Assembly (NCBI RefSeq): GCF_028289705.1
Contig: NZ_JANQOI010000100.1
Span: 1-64,000, forward strand
Reading direction: 5' to 3'
DNA from: Pelagibius sp.
GTDB taxonomy: Bacteria; Pseudomonadota; Alphaproteobacteria; Kiloniellales; Kiloniellaceae
DNA length: 64,000 nt
The position numbers and the translations under genes were made by a program. Of this stretch, positions 53,595 to 62,133 are shown one piece after another. The notes below the pieces were generated by a model, which worked only from the letters and a program-made list of their open reading frames with translations, did not search any database and had not been told where the DNA came from. How positions within the stretch are numbered: position 1 is the first letter of the stretch; each line of letters starts with the position of its first letter.

Positions 53595-53905
53595 ACCGCG
53601 GTCCGGCACGGGTTTCGACATCGACGGGCGCCTGGCGGGCGACCGCCATGTGGTCCGGGTCGACGAGCAACGCTGCGCGTTGCCGGATGCCGCCGTCATC
53701 GGTGAACAAGATGGATCGCAGGGCACCAGCGCGCGCGCCATCCGTTTCCTCAGCGGCCTGACTTTCAACTCTGTCTCGCAATCTTGAGCCGGTGATGTCG
53801 ATCCTCGCCGACGAAAGCAGTTGAAGTGTATTCCGTCTGAGTTACGATCTTCTCCCCCCAGACTCAAATGGGAAAAAAGCATAAAGACTATGGGAGGACT
53901 CTGAA
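53595..53905. other. Intergenic region, 311 bp, with a possible gene remnant
   Basis: A plus-strand frame without a start codon runs from about 53600 to a TGA at 53785-53787 and reads like protein (GFDIDGRLAGDRHVVRVDE, then RAIRFLSGLTFN). It may be the decayed 3' end of a lost gene. Family not recognised. The last 80 bp are AT-richer and hold the promoter and GGGAGGA ribosome-binding site of the next gene. Confidence 0.35.
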
Positions 53906-55222
53906 GTGAGAAGAAATCTGACTCTATGGTCGCTCGGTGCCGTCATGGCCTCCGCCGTGCTCTATACGCCCGCTCTTGCGGATGGTCACGAAGGCATGGA
54001 CGTGCCCAAGATCGCGGCATCGGTTGTCCTGGAAGGCCTCGAGAACCCTTGGGACATGGCTTTCTTGGCCGACGGCACAATGTTCTTCACTGAAAAGTGC
54101 AAAGGGCTCTCGGTAAGAACCAGTGATGGAACCGTGCATGCCTTGTATGGAATGAAGGGGTCCACGGGCTTCGCTGATAGCGGCGATGATCTCTTCTGTG
54201 AAGGACAAGCAGGTATGCTTGGGGTCGTTCCAGATAGGCACTTCGCAAAGAACCGCACCCTCTACGTCTACTCGTCTTCAACCAAGTATCACGGCTCTGG
54301 CTGCAAGACCAACTTTGAAAAGTGCGACGGCAACATCGTGATGAGGTTCACGGTCAGCGAAGACCTTCAGAGCGTCTCGGACCGGACCGATATCGTCACG
54401 GATATTCAGTACAAGCCGTTCGAATCCAATCAGCCGTTCGGCGGTCCGGGTGCCCACAATGGCGGCCGGCTCCGCGTTGGGCCCGGGGGTTACCTCTGGG
54501 TTGCCGGTGGCGATCGTCACAGGGGAGTCTGCCCTCAGGACGGAACGCTCCTCTGTGGCAAGGTTCTGCGGATCGATGGCGACGGGAATGCTCACCCGGA
54601 CAACAGTCCTCCCGAAGGCTTTGACAAGCGCATTTACACCTATGGGCACAGAAACGTGCAGGGCATCGATTTCCGCCCCAGCGACGGCAAGGCGTTCACG
54701 GCAGAACATGGCCCATGGCACAACGATGAGATCACCGCGCTTGTCAACGGCGGCAATGCCGGGTGGGACCCCGCAGAGAACACAGGCGGTCGAGGGGCAT
54801 GCCCGGACAAGTACTGCGGCTACGAGCCAAATCAGATGGACGGGATGGACCCGGCACTTCGTGCTGCTTACACCCCGATGAGTGACACCCGCTTCGCAGA
54901 TTTGATGCCGGCAACGTGGAACAACAATGGCTACTCCCAAGGAACTGGCTCTGCCGCGTTCCTCAAAGGCAGCAACTGGGGCATCTACGAGGGTCGTTTG
55001 GCGGTCGGCATCATGGGTATTGGTTTTGGTGGCACACCGCCGGGCCAAAGAATTGACATGATCAGCATCACGCCCGATGGCTTGGGAATCAATGGAATCA
55101 CGCGCATGCCTCTTGGATTTTCGAAGAGGTTCCGCGGTCTCGTCATGGGACCGGATAGCGCGCTTTACGTTGCCGTTGATTCAGGCGAGATCTACAAAGT
55201 GACAGCCGAAAGCATGAAGTAA
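53906..55222 (+). CDS. PQQ-dependent sugar dehydrogenase-like protein
   Basis: 438 aa with a signal peptide (LWSLGAVMASAVLYTPALA). A beta-propeller of the soluble glucose/aldose dehydrogenase family: GLENPWDMAFLADGTMFFTEK at about 44-64, GGPGAHNGGRLRVGPGGYLWVAGGD with the catalytic His near 185, and YTYGHRNVQGIDFRP. Several cysteine pairs (CKTNFEKC, CPQDGTLLC, CPDKYC) suggest disulfides and are not general in the family. The start is GTG 53906 with GGGAGGA 9 nt upstream. Base composition is lower in GC than the flanking chromosome, so transfer is likely. Confidence 0.85.
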   Translation: MRRNLTLWSLGAVMASAVLYTPALADGHEGMDVPKIAASVVLEGLENPWDMAFLADGTMFFTEKCKGLSVRTSDGTVHALYGMKGSTGFADSGDDLFCEGQAGMLGVVPDRHFAKNRTLYVYSSSTKYHGSGCKTNFEKCDGNIVMRFTVSEDLQSVSDRTDIVTDIQYKPFESNQPFGGPGAHNGGRLRVGPGGYLWVAGGDRHRGVCPQDGTLLCGKVLRIDGDGNAHPDNSPPEGFDKRIYTYGHRNVQGIDFRPSDGKAFTAEHGPWHNDEITALVNGGNAGWDPAENTGGRGACPDKYCGYEPNQMDGMDPALRAAYTPMSDTRFADLMPATWNNNGYSQGTGSAAFLKGSNWGIYEGRLAVGIMGIGFGGTPPGQRIDMISITPDGLGINGITRMPLGFSKRFRGLVMGPDSALYVAVDSGEIYKVTAESMK

Positions 55223-55254
55223 GCCTCCAACGTCCGAGGCAGTTCTCCAGGATC

Positions 55255-55292
55255 AAGTGCCCGTGCTACAAAGGTAGTGCGGGCACTTTCTT
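55255..55292 (+). terminator. Intrinsic terminator after the sugar dehydrogenase gene
   Basis: AAGTGCCCG (55255-55263) pairs with CGGGCACTT (55280-55288). The stem extends inward with TGCTAC/GTAGTG including two wobble pairs, leaving a 4-nt loop, and TTTCTT follows. It starts 33 bp after the stop codon. Confidence 0.75.
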
Positions 55293-55348
55293 GCAAACAC
55301 CTTCGGTGACAAAACCCGATAAAGACGGATCAGCGAATAGACGCTTTT

Positions 55349-55762
55349 CTAATCGCACAGGATTTCAACAAGGCGCTCCGTCTCTGATCCCGCCGCGATC
55401 CGGCGCTTCGGCCTTTCCGTCGTGTCCGTCATCATCGCAGGCTTCTTCCAGTGCCTGTCTGTGAAAAACGTACTCTGCAATACTCTCTCCGTGCGCTCGG
55501 AGCAGTCGATCTCCAACAGGCTGAGATAGCTCGACGCCCCCATGACTGACGTCTTGTACCTGATCCCACTCCAAACTCTGCGAAAACTGTCGTTTCTTTC
55601 CACTCTTGAGGGATCAAAATAATAGACATCGCCGTTCGGCTTTTGGACGTATTGGACCCACTCGCCTTCTCGCGCGTCAGTGGCTGAAGCTTCACCCGTC
55701 ATGACGATCGATACCGTGGCACAGGTCAAAAGAAGAGCTGCTAGCTTGGTTTTGGTCATCAT
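55349..55762 (-). CDS. Surface-adhesin-E-like secreted protein
   Basis: 137 aa. Signal peptide (LAALLLTCATVSIVMTGEASA), then a domain like Surface-adhesin_E: WVQYVQKPNGDVYYFDPSRVERN, VWSGIRYKTS, YLSLLEIDCSERTERVLQS, and a conserved terminal Cys (ILCD) that probably bonds to the Cys in EIDC. Such small beta-rich proteins are periplasmic or surface-exposed and of uncertain role. Start at ATG 55762 (ATG ATG). A long in-frame extension upstream is not convincing. Less GC-rich than the genes to its right. Confidence 0.72.
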   Translation of the reverse strand: MMTKTKLAALLLTCATVSIVMTGEASATDAREGEWVQYVQKPNGDVYYFDPSRVERNDSFRRVWSGIRYKTSVMGASSYLSLLEIDCSERTERVLQSTFFTDRHWKKPAMMTDTTERPKRRIAAGSETERLVEILCD

Positions 55763-55856
55763 GAAGATACTTCGTGTACAGAGAGGGTATTGGCCTGACA
55801 GTCGCCGCTCCTGGCGTGCTTGGCTAAGCGGCTTCGCCACTAAAAGCAGCCGCCTG

Positions 55857-56279
55857 CTAAAGCGTGATGATCTCCGCCGGCGTCCACCTGGCGCGGCGGC
55901 GGGCGCGGCGGGCCGCCTCGTCCTCGGCGGAGTAGTCCATGCCCATGGGTGGACGGTCGAAGCGTTCGGCCTCGTCCAGCGCGCCGACGATGACGATGGC
56001 ATAGTGTTTGCCCGCCTCCTCCATCACCGCCGAGACGTAGACCCCGCAGCGCCCGCAAAGCAGGTAGTCGGCGGTCGCCAGGCCGAAGCGGTAGCACTGC
56101 ACCACCGAGGGGTCCCTGATCGTCACGCGCACACTCCCGGCCGGGTCGGAGAGCGCACGGGAGTTGTGCTTGCGGCAGAAGCTGCAGAGACAGGCGCGCA
56201 CCTCCATCTCGGCCGGCGGGATCTCGCTGGTAAACTCGACGGTCACCGCGCCGCAGTGGCATCCTCCCTTGTGCAGCAT
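55857..56279 (-). CDS. GFA-family (CENP-V/GFA fold) zinc protein
   Basis: 140 aa. Zinc-binding cysteine motifs GGCHCGAV (6-13), CLCSFCRKH (about 30-38) and CGRCGVYV (about 75-82) define the glutathione-dependent formaldehyde-activating family fold. Actual formaldehyde activity is unproven for most members. It lies 35 bp downstream of the TauE/SafE gene on the same strand, possibly cotranscribed. Confidence 0.88.
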   Translation of the reverse strand: MLHKGGCHCGAVTVEFTSEIPPAEMEVRACLCSFCRKHNSRALSDPAGSVRVTIRDPSVVQCYRFGLATADYLLCGRCGVYVSAVMEEAGKHYAIVIVGALDEAERFDRPPMGMDYSAEDEAARRARRRARWTPAEIITL

Positions 56280-56314
56280 CCCAATCCTCCCCTGATCAAC
56301 CGCCGGTCATTCTC

Positions 56315-57094
56315 TCACTCCAGAGCCTGCACCACCAGCATGGAACCGGACAGCAGCAGCAGGCCCAGCACCACTCTGCGGAAGGTCGCCTCGCTGGCGC
56401 GGCGGTAGAGACGGGTACCCAGCCAGGCACCGAAGACCGTGGCGGGCACCGAGAACAGCAAGGCGCTCAGCACTAGGCCGTTGACCTGTCCGGCGACCGC
56501 CATGCCGGCGGAGGCCAGGGCCAGTACGATGAGGTTGAAGGGCTGATAGACGGCGCGCTGGCCGACGGAGGGGCCGCCGCGCAGTTGCAGCCAGATCAGC
56601 GGCAGCGGCCCCGACAGCCCGGCGAAGCCGCCGAGCACCCCGCCGCCGACCCCCACCGCGGCTTCGGAGGGCCGGCCGCCCCAGGCGCCGATGCTGAGCC
56701 GCGTCAGGCCGCTGAACTGCAGGCTGGCGTAGAACATCAGGAAGAGACCGACGGAGAGGCGCAGGGCGTCGGGCGAGGCCTGCGCCAGGGCCAGCACGCC
56801 AAGGGGAACGCCCAGAGCGCCGCCGATCAGGTAGGGCGCGGCGCGGGGCCAGTCGAAGCTGGGTCTGAGGCTGGTGAGGCTGACCAACTGCGCGGTGACC
56901 GAGGCCATCACCACCAGCGGCGGCACCACGCCCGCCGGCAGCACGTGGAACCAGAACCCCGAGGCCACCAGGCCGGTGCCGAAGCCGGCAAATCCGGTCA
57001 CGAAACCCGCCGCCAGGGCGCCGAGCAACAGGAAAGCGAGGTGGGAGAGGTCCGGCAGGCTGGCGAGCATGCCGCCGCATAGCACGCCGGGCAT
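56315..57094 (-). CDS. TauE/SafE (TSUP) family membrane transporter
   Basis: 259 aa from ATG 57094 with eight hydrophobic segments in two halves. Each half opens with the family motif, AAGFVTGFAGFGTGLVASG in the first and GVGGGVLGGFAGLSGPLPL in the second. TSUP proteins export or import sulfite, sulfoacetate or related anions, and substrate cannot be told here. A TTG at 57133 and an ATG at 57070 are alternative starts. Divergent from the methyltransferase gene. Confidence 0.87.
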   Translation of the reverse strand: MPGVLCGGMLASLPDLSHLAFLLLGALAAGFVTGFAGFGTGLVASGFWFHVLPAGVVPPLVVMASVTAQLVSLTSLRPSFDWPRAAPYLIGGALGVPLGVLALAQASPDALRLSVGLFLMFYASLQFSGLTRLSIGAWGGRPSEAAVGVGGGVLGGFAGLSGPLPLIWLQLRGGPSVGQRAVYQPFNLIVLALASAGMAVAGQVNGLVLSALLFSVPATVFGAWLGTRLYRRASEATFRRVVLGLLLLSGSMLVVQALE

Positions 57095-57192
57095 GGAAGG
57101 CCAACGTCGGTGATCTGCCGCGGGCCGCTTCAATCTCTGGCTCAGGCGCGCCGCAAGGCTGTTACACTGGCGGCCAGGAGGACATCGAGTTT

Positions 57193-58059
57193 ATGGAGCA
57201 GAGTCTGGACGAGGCGCGCCGCTGGTATGCGGAGGATCTGCGGGCGGTCGGCCCGGTGGTCCACAACGAGGCCGTGGTGGAGGCCTTCGCCCGGGTGCCG
57301 CGGGAGCAGTTCTGCGGCCCCGGGCCCTGGCATGTCTTCGGGCACCGCCGGGGCGCGCCCGCCTTCGCCACCCGCGACGGCGACCCGCGCCATCTCTATC
57401 ACGACGTCCTGGTGGTCATCGACGAGGCGCGGGACCTGAACAACGGGCGGCCCTCGCTCTGGGCCTACATCTTCGACCAGCTCTCCCTCGCGCCGGGCGA
57501 ACGCGTCCTCCAGGTCGGCGTCGGCGCCGGTTACTACACGGCGGTGCTGGCCGATATCGTCGGCCCCGAAGGGCGGGTCGATGCCGTGGAATTGGATTCG
57601 GAACTGGCCGGGCGCGCCGCCGAGAACCTGGCCCCCTGGCCGCAGGCATCCGCCTACCAAGGCAACGGCGTGGCGATCCAGGGCAGCGCCACCTTCGACG
57701 TCATCGTCGCCTTCGCCGGCGCCACCTATCCGCCCAAGGCCTGGCTTGAGCGGCTGAACCCCGGCGGCCGGCTCCTGGTTCCCCTGACCGCCCAGAACGG
57801 CTGGGGCTTTTTCCTGCTGGTGGTGAACACGGTCCTGGGCTTCGCCGCCAGCTCCCTCGGAAGTTGCGGTTTCTTTCCTTGCGAGGGCGCCCGCCGGCAG
57901 GCGGAAGGCCAGCGGCTACGTCAGGCCCTGGCCAATCTCGGCAATGCGGAGGTCCCGGTCCATTCCCTGCATCTGGGCAACCCGCCGGCCGATGCCAAGG
58001 ATCTCTGGTTTGCCGGCGACGACTACTGGCTCTCGACCCAGCCGCCGCCCGAACAGTGA
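57193..58059 (+). CDS. Protein-L-isoaspartate O-methyltransferase-like methyltransferase
   Basis: 288 aa. A Rossmann SAM-binding domain: VLQVGVGAGYYTAVLADIVGPEGRV (motif I, about 104-128), VDAVELDSEL, and LNPGGRLLVPLT. The N-terminal half includes FARVPREQF, typical of PCMT proteins, which repair isoaspartyl residues. The normal PCMT length is about 210, so the C-terminal extension of about 75 residues is atypical and the substrate may differ. Convergent with mtnN with only 3 bp between stops. Confidence 0.82.
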   Translation: MEQSLDEARRWYAEDLRAVGPVVHNEAVVEAFARVPREQFCGPGPWHVFGHRRGAPAFATRDGDPRHLYHDVLVVIDEARDLNNGRPSLWAYIFDQLSLAPGERVLQVGVGAGYYTAVLADIVGPEGRVDAVELDSELAGRAAENLAPWPQASAYQGNGVAIQGSATFDVIVAFAGATYPPKAWLERLNPGGRLLVPLTAQNGWGFFLLVVNTVLGFAASSLGSCGFFPCEGARRQAEGQRLRQALANLGNAEVPVHSLHLGNPPADAKDLWFAGDDYWLSTQPPPEQ

Positions 58060-58062
58060 TCC

Positions 58063-58767
58063 TTACCCCAAGACGGGGATCAAGTGGTTCATCAACTGGT
58101 AGGAATTCTGGCAGACGGTTTTCAGGTTGGACTTGAAGTCGTCGGGCGCGGACTCGTTGGCGGTGTCGGAGAGCCCGCGCACCACGACAAAGGGCAGCTT
58201 GTTGAGCTGGCAGGTATAGCCCACCGCCGCCCCCTCCATCTCGGTGGCCAAGGCACCGAACTCCCGCTGCAGCCAGCGCAGGGTCTTGGAGTCCTCGACG
58301 AAGCGGTCGCCGGAGACCACGGTGCCGATCATCAAATTCGGCTCGGCCTCCGCATTCTCGAAGGCGGTGTCGAAGGCCTCGGCGGTCTTCTCCACCAGGC
58401 CCGGGTCTGACTGGATCATGCGGTCGGCATCGGGCAGTTCGCCGTGGCGCCGGCCGAAGGCCGTGAGGTCGATGTCGAACTGGATGAGGTGGCTGGCGAT
58501 CACCAGGTCGCCGATTTGCATGTTGGGCAGCAGCCCGCCGGCCACGCCGCTGAAAACCAGGGCATCGGGCTTGTAGAGATCGATCATCATCTGGGTGCAG
58601 ATGGCGGCGTTCACCTTGCCGATGCCGCACTGGGCCAGGGCGATTTCGTTGCCCTTGAATTCGCCTCGCGCCACCGGAATGCCGGCGTGCCAGGCATCGG
58701 TGAGCCCGGTCATCCCATCGCGCAGCAGGCTGATCTCCTCCTCCAACGCGCCCATCACAGCAAGCAT
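58063..58767 (-). CDS. mtnN: 5'-methylthioadenosine/S-adenosylhomocysteine nucleosidase
   Basis: 234 aa. It hydrolyses MTA and SAH to free adenine. LVFSGVAGGLLPNMQIGDLVIA (about 75-96) is the phosphorylase-superfamily signature. ATEMEGAAVGYTC carries the ribose-binding Glu. RGLSDTANESAPDDF carries the catalytic Asp. In a strain with LuxI this enzyme also clears the MTA left by acyl-homoserine-lactone synthesis, though the two loci are 33 kb apart. Confidence 0.93.
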   Translation of the reverse strand: MLAVMGALEEEISLLRDGMTGLTDAWHAGIPVARGEFKGNEIALAQCGIGKVNAAICTQMMIDLYKPDALVFSGVAGGLLPNMQIGDLVIASHLIQFDIDLTAFGRRHGELPDADRMIQSDPGLVEKTAEAFDTAFENAEAEPNLMIGTVVSGDRFVEDSKTLRWLQREFGALATEMEGAAVGYTCQLNKLPFVVVRGLSDTANESAPDDFKSNLKTVCQNSYQLMNHLIPVLG

Positions 58768-58827
58768 GGTCTCAGATCCCCCAAGGTCGGTCCGACCGGA
58801 CCGGTCTAGCAGAAATAGCTGAAGTGA

Positions 58828-59538
58828 TTATGAATGGGCCGGGGCGACCCTCAAGGTATCCAGCAGCGCCGGCAGGTCGCCGAGGTGCTCCAGGCGGTGA
58901 AATCGCTCGCTCACCGGGTCCTCGTCGTGGGCCTCGTGGGCCCAGAGGATGGCGTAGGGCACGTGGACGGCAAAACCGCCGAGCGCCAACACCGGCAGAA
59001 TGTCCGAGGGCATGGAGTTGCCCACCATGACGGTGCGCGCCGCATCGATGGCGTGGCGTTCGAAGACCTGGCGGTAGGCAGCGGCGTCCTTGCGCGGCAC
59101 GATCTCCACCTGATCGAAGTGGCCGGCAAGGCCGGAGCGTTCGATCTTGCTGGTCTGGTCTACCATGTCGCCCTTGGTAATGAGGATGGTGCGGTAGCGG
59201 CCGGCAACCGCTTGCAGCACCTCCTCCACACCCTCCAGCAAGTCCACCGGCGCCGTCATCATGGTCTTGCCGAGCTGAACGATCTCGTGGATCTCCGCCG
59301 AGGTGATGCGGGACTCGGTCAACTCGATGGCGGCTTCGACCATAGAGAGGGTGAAGCCCTTGATGCCGTAACCGAAGAGCGCCAGGTTGCGCATCTCCAT
59401 GGCATAAAGGGCTTCGATGGTGTCCTCCCCGCCTCGGTAGCGCCCGACGATCCCCGCCAGCTTCTCCTGCGTATCCTGAAAGAGATGCTCGTTGTGCCAG
59501 AGGGTATCGTCGGCATCGAAGGCGAGGGTGTCGATCAT
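58828..59538 (-). CDS. HAD-superfamily hydrolase
   Basis: 236 aa. Motif I DTLAFDADDTLWHNEHLF (nucleophile and acid Asp, about 6-10). Motif II TILITKGD. Motif III Lys region in VEIVPRKDAAAYR. Motif IV MVGNSMPSDILPVLALGG. A helical cap lies between motifs I and II. It is probably a small-molecule phosphatase. ATG 59538 is favoured over TTG 59550 because GAGGGG lies 6 nt upstream. It overlaps the end of the 5'-nucleotidase gene (stop at 59547) by no coding bases and is probably cotranscribed. Confidence 0.88.
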   Translation of the reverse strand: MIDTLAFDADDTLWHNEHLFQDTQEKLAGIVGRYRGGEDTIEALYAMEMRNLALFGYGIKGFTLSMVEAAIELTESRITSAEIHEIVQLGKTMMTAPVDLLEGVEEVLQAVAGRYRTILITKGDMVDQTSKIERSGLAGHFDQVEIVPRKDAAAYRQVFERHAIDAARTVMVGNSMPSDILPVLALGGFAVHVPYAILWAHEAHDEDPVSERFHRLEHLGDLPALLDTLRVAPAHS

Positions 59539-59546
59539 GAAACCCC

Positions 59547-61100
59547 TCAATCCACCGCCGTCACCCGGCCTTCGGCCTTGGGCGAGATCTCGCCGGCGGC
59601 GGCGACGAAGTCCATCACCATGGTGGCCATGAAGCGCGCCGCGGCGGCATCGATCAGCATCGGCGCCCCCTTGAAGACCGCATAGCCGTCACCGCCGCGG
59701 GCCACGAAGTCGTTGGTGGCCAGGGTGTAGGTCGCGGCAAGGTCGATGGGCTGGCCGCCGATGGTGATCGATTTCACCCGCTGGCCCGGCGGTGCGGCGC
59801 GACTCCAGGTCACGGTCATGCCGGAGATGCTGGGGAAGCGGCCGGCCCCCTCCTCCACCTTGCTGAAGCCGTTCTCCAGGGCCTCGTGCAGTTGCGCGCC
59901 GGTCAGCGAGAGCTTCACCGTCTTGTTGCCGAAGGGCAGCTCGGTCTGGATGTCCCGGCGCGTCAGGGTGATGCCCGCCGCATAGGTCTTGTCGCCGCGG
60001 ATGCCGCCGCCGTTGGTGAGCGCCACGTCGGCCTCCACACCCTCGCGCATGGCATCGGCAATGAGGTTGCCGATGGCGTTCTCCTCGCCACGCACAACGG
60101 CACGGCGACTGTCCAGCGGAGTCAGGGACTTGCCGATGGGCACATCCAGTTCCTTGCTGAGTTGGTCGAGGTAGACCTGCACCTTGGCGGCCATGGCCGG
60201 GTCCGGTTCGACCGTCGCACTGTCGTGAATGCGAAAGGCCGGATGCCAGACGAAGCGCTGGCGCCCGCGGCTTTCCACCGTATCCATGGTGACCTCGACC
60301 ACCATCATGTAGTCGCCTTGCGCTCCGGCCTCGACGAAGGCGCGGGTGCCGTCGTAGTAGGTGACCAGCAGGTGGTCGTGGCCGGAGAGCAGGATGTCGA
60401 TGCCGCTGTCGGCCCGCATCAGCAGCAGATCCTCCTGGATTCCGGTGTGCCCCAGGGCCACGACCAGATGGGCGCCCTCGTCGCGCAACTGCTGGGACAG
60501 CGCGCGGGCGGTCTCCAGCAGCGGTTCGAAGGTGACGGTTCCGGGACTGGAGATGTCCGCGGTTTCCGGCGTCGTCAGGCCGAAAAAGCCGACCTTGTAG
60601 GGCCCGACTTCGGTGGTCCAGGTGGTGACCGTTCCGTCCAGAGGTTCGCCGTCGCTGTCCCTGGTGTTGCTGCCGAGCACGGGGAAACGCGCTTCGCCCA
60701 CCCGCTCCTGCGCCACCATGGGACCGAAGTCGAACTCGTGGTTGCCCAGCACCATGAGGTCCAGTTCGCCCTCGTTGAGGAGGTCGATCATGTGGGCGCC
60801 CTTGTCGAAGCCGGACAACAGGGAGGGCGAGATGGTATCGCCGCCATGGATGAAGAGCGCTTGGTCGGCGCCCGCCCGTTCCTGTTTCACCAGGGTCATG
60901 ACCCGGGCCATCCCGCCTCTGCCTTTCGACTCTTCGAGGCGGTCCAGGTCGTTGACATGGAGCAGGGTCAGCTTGACCGGCTCGGCCCCAGCCGGCGCGG
61001 CGAGCGCAAGGGCCACCACCATCAGCGCTGTTGCGAGAAGCCAGGCGCAATGCCCGATGCCTCGTCCGAAGATTCGCATGTTCGTCATAATCTTCTCCAT
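59547..61100 (-). CDS. 5'-nucleotidase / UshA-type bifunctional metallophosphoesterase
   Basis: 517 aa with a signal peptide (LLATALMVVALALAAPAGA, near residue 39). The N-terminal metallophosphatase domain has LLHVNDLDR (the usual NDxH reads NDLD, so one metal ligand is changed), IHGGDTISPSLLS, LGNHEFDFG, ALGHTGIQ and LLSGHDHLL. The C-terminal 5'-nucleotidase substrate domain has GENAIGNLIADAM, GGGIRGDKTYAAG and ARGGDGYAVF. Periplasmic nucleotide salvage is the likely role. ATG 61088 (MTNMRIF) could be the true start. Confidence 0.9.
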   Translation of the reverse strand: MEKIMTNMRIFGRGIGHCAWLLATALMVVALALAAPAGAEPVKLTLLHVNDLDRLEESKGRGGMARVMTLVKQERAGADQALFIHGGDTISPSLLSGFDKGAHMIDLLNEGELDLMVLGNHEFDFGPMVAQERVGEARFPVLGSNTRDSDGEPLDGTVTTWTTEVGPYKVGFFGLTTPETADISSPGTVTFEPLLETARALSQQLRDEGAHLVVALGHTGIQEDLLLMRADSGIDILLSGHDHLLVTYYDGTRAFVEAGAQGDYMMVVEVTMDTVESRGRQRFVWHPAFRIHDSATVEPDPAMAAKVQVYLDQLSKELDVPIGKSLTPLDSRRAVVRGEENAIGNLIADAMREGVEADVALTNGGGIRGDKTYAAGITLTRRDIQTELPFGNKTVKLSLTGAQLHEALENGFSKVEEGAGRFPSISGMTVTWSRAAPPGQRVKSITIGGQPIDLAATYTLATNDFVARGGDGYAVFKGAPMLIDAAAARFMATMVMDFVAAAGEISPKAEGRVTAVD

Positions 61101-61159
61101 CGCTAGTGAGCGTTATGCGGCAGGCGGGGCGCAGCCGAAGACCCCGCGCACCCAACAAA

Positions 61160-62098
61160 CTAATACGGCGTCTGGACACCCCTGGCGGCAAAGCCGCGCA
61201 GGGGCAGCCCGGCATCGCGTTGCAGCCAGTTGTCAGCCGGATAGCGGCAGGCGCCGTCGATCACGTGAAGCGTATAGGCGTGGCGCGAGCGCGCCGAGCG
61301 GTTGGGCAGGCTGCCGTGGGGCAGCTTGCCGTGCAGCAAAACGAGACTGCCCTTGCGCGCCTCCAGGGGCACCGCCGTCTCCTCGGGCCAGGGCGTCGCG
61401 TCCAACTGATCCATCATCAACGCCTCGCACTCACGCCGCCAGCGCTGCCGCAAGGGGCCTTCATGGGCACCCGGCAGGGCCCAGAGGCAGCCGTTCTCCA
61501 GGGTCGCGTCCTCCAGGGCGAACCAGAAGCCGATCACCGAAAGCGGCTCGGTGTAGAGGAAGGTGGAGTCCTGATGCCAGCCCACCTCCCCGCCGATGCG
61601 CGGCTGCTTGAAGATGTACATGGACTGCAGCAACAGCGGTTCGGCGATGCCGATGCCGGCGGCAACCGCGCCGAGGGCTTCGCTGCGCGAGAACGCGGCG
61701 AACACCGGGTCCAGATCGTGCTGGGCATGGCCGATCTTGTTGATGGAGAGCGCCTTGGCCTGGCGCAGTTCGCCGGACTCGTCGAAGGCTTCCTCCTCGA
61801 AGAAGAAGCGGATCTTGTCGCCGGAGTCCTGGAAGTAGCGGTCGCGCCCATGCACTTGGCCGCGGGTCGAGAAGATCGAGGCGATGCCGCTGGGATCGAA
61901 GCCTTCGACCAGCACCTCGGCGCGGGCCATGAGGGCATCGCAGGCCTCCGGCGGGACCATGTCCTCCAGAAGCAGGAAGCCGTCACGCCTGAAGGCCGTC
62001 TGCATCTCCGGGGTCAGGCGGCCCTCCGGCGGCGCGGCAAAGCGCGCCGGTTCCCGCGTCCCACCCCTGCGTTTCAAGGTTTCTGCCGTATCAAGCAT
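61160..62098 (-). CDS. Phytanoyl-CoA dioxygenase (PhyH) family protein
   Basis: 312 aa. A non-haem Fe(II)/2-oxoglutarate oxygenase with HxD in VGWHQDSTFLYTEP (about 170-180) and the distal His and Arg region in KLPHGSLPNRSARSRHAYTLHV. EAFDESGELRQAKALSINKIGH is typical of bacterial PhyH. Substrate unknown and not necessarily phytanoyl-CoA. It stands between deoA and the nucleotidase on the same strand with gaps of 35 and 59 bp. Confidence 0.88.
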   Translation of the reverse strand: MLDTAETLKRRGGTREPARFAAPPEGRLTPEMQTAFRRDGFLLLEDMVPPEACDALMARAEVLVEGFDPSGIASIFSTRGQVHGRDRYFQDSGDKIRFFFEEEAFDESGELRQAKALSINKIGHAQHDLDPVFAAFSRSEALGAVAAGIGIAEPLLLQSMYIFKQPRIGGEVGWHQDSTFLYTEPLSVIGFWFALEDATLENGCLWALPGAHEGPLRQRWRRECEALMMDQLDATPWPEETAVPLEARKGSLVLLHGKLPHGSLPNRSARSRHAYTLHVIDGACRYPADNWLQRDAGLPLRGFAARGVQTPY

Positions 62099-62133
62099 GC
62101 CCGGCCCCGGGCGATCCCTTAGATGTCTTCCGC

